Of a stretch of DNA of 64,000 nucleotides, positions 52,590-62,499 are shown one piece after another. A program made the position numbers and the translations under genes. This DNA comes from Eledone cirrhosa. Taxonomy: Eukaryota > Mollusca > Cephalopoda > Octopoda > Eledonidae. The notes below the pieces were generated by a model. The model worked only from the letters and a program-made list of their open reading frames with translations, was not told the origin of the DNA and did not search any database. Location: contig OZ024743.1 of the NCBI GenBank assembly GCA_964016885.1, positions 168,282,833-168,346,832 of the forward strand. The letters run 5' to 3'. The number at the start of each line of letters is the position of its first letter. Positions within the stretch are counted from its first letter, which is position 1.

Positions 52590-52769
52590 AAAGGAATTGT
52601 GGTAAGGAACCAGATGGACCAGAGTACTCAATATTTAGGGTAGTAGAGTGGGGAAAAAGAAAAAAAGTATGACCCCGACGGCAGAGCTCAAGCCGTTTCG
52701 ACGGCTATTTCTGGACGCAGAAATAGCCGTCGAAACGGCTTGAGCTCTGCCACCGGGGTCATACTTTTT
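52590..52769. repeat. Foldback family F1, hairpin copy
   Basis: Arms 52,662-52,713 and 52,718-52,769 are almost perfectly complementary with a 4 bp loop. The left flank 52,590-52,655 carries the same family flank as the copies at 1.8 and 26.1 kb. The right arm goes straight into (TA)n. Confidence 0.92.
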
Positions 52770-52905
<136 letters not shown>

Positions 52906-53014
52906 GTAGTGGAAGAGTGAAGAATAACATGGTCGGCTGTACAAAAAGGGTTTTACTTATAGTATTAACTATTTCATTGATCAGGTTTTTGTGTAATATA
53001 TATATATATATATT

Positions 53015-53945
53015 ACACAGGAGTGATACATTGGCTCTCTACCGTTTTATCATCGCAGTGGACTTTTGTGTGCGCTTTACACTGAAGAAACAATAGGACT
53101 CGGGCTTTATGTAGCACTGGCTCATATCAGGAGAGTTAAGGCGAAAAAGATATCAGATGCTTAATTTGTTGACGACATAGTTCCGGCAACAAACACGGTG
53201 AAGGAGGCTGAGAAGGTGATGTAGTAGGTGGAGACTGTGTCGATGAGTGTGGGGCGAGAATGAATGAGAGTAAGACGAAGTATCTGGTAGAGAACATTAA
53301 GAAGCCAGAGAAGATTCTGAATGTAGGCGGAAAACCACTAGAGCTGGTTGAGGACTTCTTGTTTCTGGGAGCAAAGATTGGGAACACAGGATGATGTGGT
53401 GGGGAGGAAGAGCAAAGCCTAGGCGGTGTGCCACAGTTTGTGGTCGGTGTGGAAGTCGGACTGTAGTAAAGACCTGAAAATCCGTCTCTTCGTCGCTACA
53501 GTGGAGTCTGTGCTGCTATATCAGTCTGAGACCTGGACACTGACCAAGAGACTCACCCCGATGCTTGATGGGTGCTACACTAATATGCTGAGGCTGGCTC
53601 TGAACATTACTCAGTATACATTGAGGATGAAGAACTCAGAGCTGTACGCAAGCCTCCCAAATATCAGGTCGAAAGTAACACAGAGGAGACTGAGGTTAGC
53701 TGGACATTCTCACCGACATCCAGAGTTGATACTGCACTCAGCGATGCTGTGGGAGCCCTTAAACGGACACACTAGAATAGGGGGACCGAGGATGACATAT
53801 ATTGATGTCCTAAGGACAGACACTGGTATCAGACATTGGTATCAGACGTAGGACATGGCGGCGATGATAGAGGACAGAGACCGCTGGAGAGAACTCGTCC
53901 ATGGATCTCGTAAATTTTACCCGCCCTAGACTGATAGTTACTCCG
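53015..53945 (+). mobile_element. RTE-like LINE, RT palm to C-terminus
   Basis: Plus strand: RFIIAVDFCVRFTLKKQ (53,045) follows a SDTLAL block that corresponds to the usual QGD-L-P motif. FVDDIVPATNTVKEAEKVM (53,165) is the palm. Then come VGGKPLELVEDFLFLGAKIG (several frames to 53,390), FVATVESVLLYQSETWTL (53,490), MLRLALN, KVTQRRLRLAGHSHRHPELI (53,680), and MTYIDVLRTDTG...EDRDRW (53,790-53,890). Multiple stops and frameshifts. The 5' truncation coincides with a short (TA)n palindrome at 52,992-53,021. The 3' end matches the fragment at 3,838-4,010. Confidence 0.8.
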
Positions 53946-53949
53946 GTTC

Positions 53950-55385
53950 AACAATAAGTTCACAATTTGGAGTATACATTGAAATGACGAATAAAGAAAT
54001 ATGTTAGAATCTGTAGACGCTCCCATGTTTTTAACTAGATACTTTTCCACCATTGACAAGTTAAGAATGTCGAGTCTCATAATCCATTCAGTCGAAAGGA
54101 GCGCAACTGAAGATTTGTCCTTAAGTATAATACGGTTGGAGAAGCCCACCCCACTTCAAGCTACAGATTACTTGCAGAAGAATTGACTAGTTCTAGTTTT
54201 TACAGCTACATAATAACTTACGATTACTCGGCTATATTGGGTCACCTAGTCACAGGCACATTGCAAGGCTAATGGCCGAATAAATATTGAAGACTTTCAG
54301 TGGTTGCTAGTCCAGTATCTTGTCAACTCAGCAGATGGTTCAGTTGACAAGATACTTAACATCAAGGAGTATGATATAAACGCGCACACGTGTAATTATT
54401 TGCTGATTTGACACACCAGCGTTCCAGCCAAGAACTCGTTTATCTACCATGTCTCTGTATTGATTCAATTGATATCATAAATCTAAGATCGGATTCGAAT
54501 ACTTTCGTTTTTAACATTAACTAATATGAATATTGATTATTTGCGTACTACAGGGCCACCCAATATTATTGTTAATTTTTTATGGCATTGAAAATAATAT
54601 CGTTACATCAATTTCAGTATTATTTTATCGATTTCGGGATGATGAAATGCAGTGCTGATATTGGTGAGGTTTGAAGTCCGGATGTAAGTTTTTGTAAATA
54701 ACCAGAACTAAATACCACAGATCAATTTTTCTTACTTGTAACGATTCCACCAATACACCACCCTTTATTTTGGATTGATATCTTAAGAAAAATGCAAAAG
54801 AATTAACTAAAGTTTTCCTTCACAAAACATTTAATCATTTTCTAAAATACCAAACATTTTCGAATTGCCTTTATCAAGTCAAAGTAAACAGTATGGGCTC
54901 ACTAAGGATTAGCTTGATGTCAATAAAACTGTCAGAAATATGGGTCTCACGATATAGAGTGAGGCATCGCACTAGTCATAATTGCTTAAATGGTTTTAAG
55001 AGCTAAATAAATATCTATAGATTTGTGAGAGTATGTTTGTGACTATTTTTTTTTGTAGATATGTGTATGTTTTGAGTGTGTGTATCTTAGAACATGCATA
55101 CACGTATACAAATGACGCATGTACAAACAAAAGCTTTTATATTTACAACAAACTGTAATAAATTGCAAATTACGCTACGCTATCTTGTTTTCAGTCGTTA
55201 GAATGTTTTTATGTATGAAACGTAGTTGAGTGCTTTATATGATAAAATATAATCAGGCAAGTTTGTAAAGACAGAGTGCCTTCCTTTAGATCAAATAAAT
55301 AATAAGATATAGTTTCCAAATTTCCATTTAAAATCAATCCTCGATTAATGTAATTAGGTTATAGGGATTAGAAACTGCTACACTA
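53950..55385. other. Unrecognised AT-rich, probably intronic or intergenic
   Basis: A 15 bp perfect hairpin lies at 54,314-54,328 and 54,342-54,356. 54,600-54,690 may be an ancient minus-strand SINE relic (TTTTATCGATTTCGGGATGA). Otherwise nothing is recognised. Confidence 0.5.
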
Positions 55386-55400
55386 TTTATTTCGTAACAG

Positions 55401-55706
55401 TGCAAGTATTATGTATCGGTGTATCGGAGGGTAAAACAGAAATTCTGGTTCCTTTACCAATTATTCAACCGGTTCACCAGCTATTTAATAAATGGATTTT
55501 ACGAAATGTGCACACAGGCTCCATAAAGTTGGGATTCCACACGAAGACCTCACTAATATATTATCTAAAGCAAGTAAATCCATCGATTTTCATGAATCAT
55601 TCATGGACAAATGTTAGCTCACTATGGCAATCTAAGGAAACACGTTTTACAGTTTTACATTTCTTCGACTACTCACAGCAACCTGCTGTAGTCTACGTAA
55701 AGCATG
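55401..55706 (+). CDS. Putative internal exon of an unknown host gene
   Basis: An uninterrupted plus frame encodes about 102 residues of ordinary mixed composition, unlike the low-complexity and decayed frames elsewhere. It is bounded by an acceptor (TTTATTTCGTAACAG, ends 55,400) and a consensus donor (GTAAGT, starts 55,707). Length is 306 bp, phase 1 at both ends, so it could be skipped without a frameshift. It starts VQVLCIGVSEGKTEILVPL and ends FDYSQQPAVVYVKHG. NHS and NVS are possible N-glycosylation sites near residues 70-75, hinting at an extracellular protein. I do not recognise the family. It could also be a domesticated or decaying repeat fragment that happens to be open. Confidence 0.5.
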
Positions 55707-55744
55707 GTAAGTGATGTCTGTTACACTTAGTACCTTAGGAGACA

Positions 55745-56050
55745 CAACATGGCCGAATAGTTAAGAAATTAATTTCAGAATCATTACGTCTTATGTTCGA
55801 TCCCACAGCGTGACAACTTGGGCAAGTGTCATTTAATATAGCCGCGGGTGAAAAGATGCCTTGTGATTGAAATTCGGCAAATGAAAACTGTTTAGAAGTT
55901 CGTACTATGGAGTGTACAAAAGAACAGCTTTGTCAAACAGTATCACGCTGAATCTCTATGGAATGCTGAGCTATTTACACGTTAATTTCACGAGCAGCAT
56001 GTTCCGCCGATCAAATAACTGGAACACTCATCATTGAAACCGACGGTGAT
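55745..56050 (+). mobile_element. SINE family 2, near full length
   Basis: The head CATGGCCGAATAGTTAAGAA ... TATGTTCGATCCCAC keeps box A and box B. The body includes GGGCAAGTGTCATTTA, TTGAAATTCGGCAAATGAAA and the core CATGTTCCGCCGATCAAATA ACTGGAACACTCATC. Colinear with 39,958-40,290 but about 70% identical, so it is an old family. It lies 40 bp downstream of the putative exon. Confidence 0.8.
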
Positions 56051-56129
56051 CCATTGTATTTCAATAGCTTAGGATATTTTTTCATTCGTGGGACCTAGAC
56101 AGATTTAAGTAGATCTGGCCATTTGAGAT

Positions 56130-56360
56130 CATCATCTTCTCCTCTCCCTCCCTTTGCTTCTTCACTCACTTATTCCTAAAAGGGTCATGATGGGCAGAGT
56201 CCTATCAGAAGCAACCGTCACCGATACGGCTGGATCTCCAAGCAAGACCAGCCGAACTCTTGGATGTTATCCAGATATCTTGATCGTTGTCTACACCTCG
56301 GTCTCATGTCGGTTGGTTTTGCACGTCCAGCCATTCTTTCGTTGGACGTTCTCTCTACAT
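56130..56360 (-). mobile_element. Rex1/CR1-like LINE, extreme 3' fragment
   Basis: The DNA matches 280-460: GTCCTATCAGAAGCAACCGT, GGCTGGATCTCCAAGC, ACTCTTGGATGTTATCC and GTCGGTTGGTTTTGC. Only the ORF2 C-terminus is left. Confidence 0.7.
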
Positions 56361-56668
56361 GAAAATAAATGAATGCATTCTCTTAAAAAATTCTATATTA
56401 GTATTCAGAAGGGAAAAACACTTAATATTTTGATATCAAGAAAGATAAAATAGATGAGATCTCCTCACCTAGATTAGTGATAAAATTATTGTCGAGTTAA
56501 ACAAAATCAGTAAATTAGGACAATATTTTCTTATTCAAGTTTGTATGCCAAATCATGTCTGATGGTCAACACATATGCGATGAACAGTTAAAACTTTCAA
56601 AAGTCAACTTCCGTTAGCGTTCATATCATAACATTTCGCCGTAATACCGTTTATTTTTATCGTTATAT
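56361..56668. other. Unrecognised AT-rich sequence
   Basis: No recognised motif. Confidence 0.5.
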
Positions 56669-56669
56669 C

Positions 56670-56850
56670 ATAATTATTTCTACTTTTGGCACAAAGCCAG
56701 CAATTATCCCAGTACATTATTTTATCGACCCCATAAGGATGAAAGGCAAAGTGAACCTCGGTGGGATTTGAACTAACACCATAAAGGGGCGTAACTCTAT
56801 GCAAATTATGGCGTCCGACTTTCTACTGATACTGCCAATGCCCCGCCCTA
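56670..56850 (-). mobile_element. tRNA-derived SINE (family 1)
   Basis: Near full length on the minus strand with a small deletion around ACTGGTACTT. It ends CTGCCAATGCCCCGCCC. Confidence 0.92.
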
Positions 56851-56910
56851 ATATATAATTATATATAAAGGTTTCTATTTCCATCGTAATATTATAACGT
56901 TTATATATTA

Positions 56911-57191
56911 CTAGACCACCCGTGACCCGTTGGGTCACGGTCACTTGAAAATATTAAAAAAAAATCATGTTCACATTGAAATGATTATTAAAATATACAC
57001 AGACATGTATATAATGTGAAATGAAACTGAAAAGACCCATATATATACGTGTGTGAATGTATATATATAAATGTGTGTGCGTATACATATATATGTATGT
57101 GTGTGTATATATGTGGGTGTCCGTGATCTATATACTCTGGTCATAGACACATATATACAAACACACTCACACATATATATACAACACCACC

Positions 57192-57271
<80 letters not shown>

Positions 57272-57555
57272 CTCCTTCTCTGTCTCCTCTATGGCTCTCT
57301 TTCAATCGACTCTGTCACAACCAATATCTCTTCGTCTCTATCTTAATCTCTCTTTGTTTATGAAGGTACTCGGAAAAACCACTTATCTCGGGAATCCGTA
57401 GTCCGATTTACGCGAAACTTGTTTTATTCCATTTGTATTCCCATTTCAGGAGCAACTTCCTTTCAAAGTATTTTTCCATTATGCGCCCTTTTGGCTGTAT
57501 TATTTTACAGACAAGCATGTAAGCAAGCGATCACAGACCTTCAGTAATATATAGA
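56911..57555 (-). mobile_element. Non-autonomous Helitron B (645 bp), both ends identified
   Basis: On the minus strand it starts TCTATATATTACTGAAGG (57,555) after an A and ends with the hairpin CGTGACCCAACGGGTCACG, then GGTGGT and CTAG, followed by T (56,910). That is insertion between A and T with TC and CTRR ends, as for Helitrons. The interior has a (CT)n at 57,192-57,264 and no coding capacity. Confidence 0.72.
57192..57264. repeat. (CT)n microsatellite
   Basis: About 72 bp of pure CT. Confidence 0.98.
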
Positions 57556-57740
57556 TAGATAACGTTATATTTCCGTCGCTAATCCCATTTTTTCCTTTTT
57601 CGTTTTAACATTTAACTCTCTTTTTTCTCCTTTTTCGTTTTAACATATATTTATTTCTAAGATTTCACCGTAGGGTAACATATATATTTATCCATACATG
57701 AAAGTATAATGTCAATATGCACCTACGTGTGAATACAGAA

Positions 57741-57769
57741 AACCACCCGAAGGGTGGTTCTTCTGCTAG
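57741..57769 (+). mobile_element. Helitron 3' terminus (element C, 5' end not found)
   Basis: The hairpin AACCACCCGAAGGGTGGTT (57,741-57,759) is followed by CTTCTG and CTAG, then T. The block ACTCGG...CTCGGGAATCCGTAGTCCG at 57,367-57,403 may be near its 5' end. That would overlap Helitron B, so one may be nested in the other. Confidence 0.6.
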
Positions 57770-58440
57770 TATGATATAATAGCCAGTCACGCCAGTATGT
57801 AGTACAATCTACATTTGTAGAATATTAGTGTTGACATACATGATTGTTAAAATAAAGAAAAAGAAAATAAAATAAAAATAAGGTTGAAGATAGAAGACCA
57901 TTAAATAAATAAGGAATACGCCACAAGCGTAAAGTAAATGGTAGAGAATTAGAAATAAAAGACAAAATAACAAGAAAACAAAAGAATAAAAAAGAGGGAT
58001 GTGCAAATAGTACCAAGATTAGATTAATTAGACAAACGCCTAATATGTATCATAAATTTGATAGTCACACAGAGATATAGAATATGCTAAGAAACGCATA
58101 AGATATACGAAAGGGGTATTCCTAGTAATACTATCTAAAGAAAACAATTTTCGCTCAGAGTTAATACAAGTGTTACTATATGCGAAGATAATACATGCGA
58201 GGATAGTACTCGCGAAGATATTTGCCAGCCAATGATTTCGGTGTGATCCTGTGGTGTGGGACATATTCCTGAGAAGGGTCGGGGAAACCTAACCAGGTGG
58301 TAGTTATAACACTACACCATCGTGAATCTCACGAGGTGGTTGGAATACATGTTGTGTAACCCGGATAAGTGTTTGGAATGCCCGAGAGAATGCATGCAGT
58401 GAGGCAATGTTTGAATCCCACAACAAGATTAGGATGGCTC
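57770..58440. other. Unrecognised AT-rich sequence
   Basis: A-rich around 57,850-57,990. No coding motif. Confidence 0.5.
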
Positions 58441-59330
58441 TGGGATGTATACGTATGTTCAGTCTTCAGTATTCAAAACCTTCGTAAAAAACATCTGCAC
58501 TAGGATCTCTAATCTTTCCTCTAACAAGGCCATCTTCGATAGAGCGGCACTCTATTACAACGCTGCGTTAGCTAATAGCGGCTTAGCTGACACAATTTCT
58601 TACTCCCCTCCTAAACCCCACTACCCGTGGGAAAAGACGTCGTAATAGTAAAAAAAAAATTTGGTTCTGCCCACACGTCTCACTTAGTGTTAGAACTATT
58701 GTAGGTAAGAAATTCTTAGCTCTCCTAGATAAGCACACACTCACAGGTAATAAATACCGATCCACCTTTAACAATCAGGGTGAAATTCCGTTACTCCTGT
58801 GTTAAAAATATGAAAGCCCACATCACCACTAACCTTAAGAGCTCGACCCACCTGGGTGCTCTTGCCGAAAGCTTGACTCCTTCAGCAACAGTGCAACACA
58901 TCCGCTTTAGTTTATAAAGCTGTAGTTACATCTACCTGACCAAACCAACAGCAGGAGGTCAAATCATATGTAGTTAAGGTAGAGGTCCGGTTTAAAGAAC
59001 GCTTGCTTAATCATCAGACGCCGTTTAGATACCGAGATAAACAATCACCTACGAAGCACGCAAGCCACATATGGTCACTGAAGGACCCAGGGGTGGATTT
59101 TTCCATTCAATGGAAAATTCTGACCAAATCTATGCCATACGGCAATGGGAATTCTTCTTGCTGTTTGTGCATCGAAGAAAGAATAAATATCCTGCGGAGG
59201 TTACTTAACAGTACACGTCTTCATGCGAGTTCTGATTTCTACACTCGCAGTTCCCACGCAGCCGAACATGTATTACATAATTACAAAGCCCCAGACTAAA
59301 TTCCCAACGTAACAGGCCTAGTCTGTTTGT
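58440..59330 (+). mobile_element. Penelope-like element, linker and GIY-YIG 3' part
   Basis: Plus strand: ANSGLADTISYSPPKPHYPW (58,570), then in another frame RRNSKKKIWFCPHVSLSVRT and IVGKKFLALLDKH (58,640-58,735). Further on KERLLNHQTPFRYRDKQSPT KHASHIWSLKD (59,000-59,090) and FSIQWKILTKSMPYGNGNSS CCLCIEERINIL (59,110-59,195). The second part is the C-terminal half of the GIY-YIG domain with the SHIW helix and the CxxC near the end. The N-terminal half (Cys cluster and YIG) is unreadable. Frameshifts and stops are present, and there is no RT. Confidence 0.78.
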
Positions 59331-59424
59331 TTGCAGAACAATCTCAATTGTATCCAGAACACTCTCAGTTGTCTCCCTATATCAGTCTAACTTGAGTCGC
59401 CTGCCCTTGTCAATATTCTTGCGA

Positions 59425-59620
<196 letters not shown>

Positions 59621-59752
59621 ATACTGTATATATAATTTTCCTTACCTACATATATAATACATATTCACAACATACATACATGGGCGTAGCTATTATATAT
59701 GCATTATATATATTTTTAAAATGATTACAATGGCTTTTCTTTCTGTTCCTAG

Positions 59753-60016
59753 AGATGCAGCACTGAGAGTAGACATCGGACAAGAAAATAAGTTTAAAAA
59801 CGAATCGGATCCTGCCTTATTGGCCAACTCCGAAGATGGCCCACCAGACGATAAAAAGGCTTTCTTTGGACACCCCTTAACGGCTGCCACATCAGCAATC
59901 AACGGTGACGATACACAGGCCTTGAGAGCGGCACTACAGCATGAATACATGAACTTTTCAACAAATTATGGTGACGATATTAAAGAGAAGCTTTTCTCTT
60001 TATGCGATGTCAACAG
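59753..60016 (+). CDS. Putative internal exon of a host gene, possible EF-hand start
   Basis: Acceptor TTTTCTTTCTGTTCCTAG ends at 59,752 and donor GTAAGT starts at 60,017. The 264 bp between is one open frame, phase 2 at both ends. It encodes about 88 residues with a Ser/Asp/Lys-rich first half and a helical second half (DDTQALRAALQHEYMNF). It ends KEKLFSLCDVNR. If the next exon begins with Asp-Gly, this would complete a DxNxDG calcium-binding loop of an EF-hand; that exon is not visible. Codon composition is balanced and free of stops, unlike the surrounding elements. The gene is not identified. A SINE and an R4-type LINE occupy the downstream intron. Confidence 0.62.
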
Positions 60017-60056
60017 GTAAGTTTTACTTTCATTTTGCTCTAATAATAATAATAAT

Positions 60057-60276
60057 AATGATTTCTTATATAGGCACAAGGCCAGCAATTTTGGAGGAGG
60101 GGAAAGTCGATTAAATCGACCCTAGTGCGTGACTGGTACTTTATTTTATCGACCCCGTAAGGATGAAAGGCAATGTTAACCTCGGCGGGATTTGAACTCA
60201 CATCATAAAGGGGTGTAACTCTATGCTGCAAAGCATGGCGTCCGACCCTCTACCGATACTGCCAATCCACCGCCCT
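60057..60276 (-). mobile_element. tRNA-derived SINE (family 1, long 3' variant), 40 bp after an exon
   Basis: Full-length. Includes GGAGGGGAAAGTCGATTAAA T CGACCC and ends CTGCCAATCCACCGCCC. It sits in an (ATA)n context on both sides (60,042-60,056 and 60,281-60,292). Confidence 0.93.
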
Positions 60277-60299
60277 GATGATAATAATAATAAAACTGA

Positions 60300-62405
60300 T
60301 TTGAGTATTACAGTTGAAACTCTTAAAGGGCTGGCCCAGATGGTGTGTAGGGGTATTGGATTAAAAATATAACATCCCTCCACCCGAAACTAACAATCAT
60401 GTTCAATGACTGCTTGATGTCGGGTGAGGTACCAGAGTGGTTGACAAAATGTACCACAGATCTGGTAATGAAAGACCGAATCAAGGGTAATGATGTTACC
60501 AACTATAGACCTATCACATGTCTTTCCGTAATGTGGAAACTGTTAACAAGCATTATGTCTGAGGAAATCTACCATCACCTTCACATAAACAGCTTGTTAC
60601 CGGACGAACAGAAAGGATGCCGAAAGAAGTCCCATGGTACAAAAGAGCAGTTACTTATTGATAAGATGGTAATGAGGAATTGCAAGAGGAGACACACTGG
60701 TCTTGCCATGGGATTGATAGATTACAAAAAGACTTTCGACATGGTACCACATTCTTGGCTAACAGTTGATGAGCAAAAGTATGAAGTCCTGGGAAACAGA
60801 GTTAACATCGGGTGGAGAATCCTTGGGAGGCGTGAAGATCAAGAGAGGTATCTTCCAGTGGATAGTTTGTCCCCTGTGTTGTTTTTCCTCGCCCTGATAC
60901 CCCTGACCATTATACTGCGATAAGTGAGAGTAGGATACAGTTGGGAAAAGGAGAGCTTACCATCAACCACCTCCTCTTCATGGACGATCTTAAACTCTTA
61001 AGAGTGAGAAGGAGTTGGATGTACTTGTTGACACTGACCGTATTTTCAGCAATGATATATGTATGCAATTTGGTATTAATAAGTGTGGAGTCCTAGTGAC
61101 GAAGAGGGATAAATTGAGGAGAAGCAACGGAATCCAGGTACCAACAGGTGAGATGATAAAGGAAATTGACACTGAAGAAGGATACAAATATTTAGCTGTT
61201 CTGGAGGCAGATGACATCAAGAACAAAAAAATGAAGGAATTGATAAGATCTGAGTATATTAGGAGAGTAAGGAGCGTATTAAAATCACATCTGAATAGTA
61301 GGAATGTCATAAGTGCAATGAATTCCCGAGCTGTGTCTATTATTAGGTACAGTGCGGGAATTCTGAGATGGAATGTTGCTGAACAAAAAGAAATGGATAG
61401 GAAGACTAGGAAGCTATTGACTATCTACAACACGTTCCACAAGAGGAGTGATGTCGATAGACTCTACTTAAAGAGATCTGAAGGTGGAAGATGTCTTATC
61501 AGCATATAGGACTGTGTTCAGATGGAGAAAAACAACCTGCACAAATACGTGACTGACAGTAGGGAGCCAATGCTCAGAATTATACTGAAGGAGAGGACAA
61601 TAGACCAGGGGATGTCCAAGGAGGAAATAACAACAAGGAGAAAGAGCAACCTTCATTAAAAATCCCTTCATAGTACCTTCTTTGAGAAAACTGAATTTAG
61701 ATATCCACAGACATGGAACTGGTTAAAAAGAGGAGACCTTAAAAAGGCTACAGAAGGAATGCTAATGGCTGCGCAAGAGCAGGTCCTCGGAACGCAGTGG
61801 GTGAAGCACCATATTTACAAGGAGGAGGCTAGCCCACTGTGTAGGATCTGTGGAGAGAGAGGAGACTGTGGCTCACCTTGTATCCGAGTGTAAACACCTA
61901 GCCCAGACTCACTATAAGGGCTGGAGACATGATGTGATGGGCAGGGTGAACCACTGGCACCTATGCAAAGTAAACAATTTACCACATTCTGAGAAGTGGT
62001 ATGAGCATAAGCCAGAGTCGGTGATAGAAAACGATCAGGTGAAGGTGCTGTGGGATTTTAGGATACAGACGGACAAGAAACTGGAACACAATAGACCTGA
62101 CCTGGTGGTTTTGGACAAGGAAAAAAGATCGTGCTTGATTGTGGATGTGGCCTGCCCATTCGACACGAGAGTGCAAGAGAAGGAGAGGGAGAAAATTAAC
62201 CGATACCAGGACTTAAAGTGGGAGGTAAAAAGGATTTGGAACTGCCATGAGGTCAAAGTGTCACAGGCGCACTAGGTACTATCTCAAAAAGTTTCCAGGG
62301 ATGGTTAAAGAAAATTGGCCCCACCACGCTTTTTGGAACGCTTCAAAAGGCATGCTTGCTGGGAACAGCAAGAACCCTCCGATACGTCCTGAATATCTGA
62401 GGTAG
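60300..62405 (+). mobile_element. R4-type LINE, RT plus restriction-like endonuclease
   Basis: Plus strand: VTNYRPITCLSVMWKLLTS (60,505), LLPDEQKGCRKKSHGTKEQL (60,600), LAMGLIDYKKTFDMVPHS (60,705), then a degraded SLSPVLFFLALIPL block (60,880). The YxDD region is unreadable, with the palm near 60,980. A 165-residue frame (61,015-61,509) follows with ALEADDIKNKKMKEL and AVSIIRYSAGILRWN. Then comes CRICGEREETVAHLVSECKH (61,840, split by a frameshift), a CCHC-type knuckle. The nuclease follows: NRPDLVVLDKEKRSCLIVDV ACPFD (62,095) with PD and the second Asp intact, then YQDLKWEVKRIWN. Past a frameshift are VTGALGTISKS and CLLGTARTLRYVLNI and a stop at 62,401. The 3' tail is AATAATAAATAATAATA (62,470). 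Confidence 0.85.
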
Positions 62406-62499
62406 TGGCTTGATATTCATTTCAACAAACTTTCCAGTTAACTAACATCAGTGTCTGAGACTCAAAGAACAATAATAAATAATAATATAGGAGCGGGCT

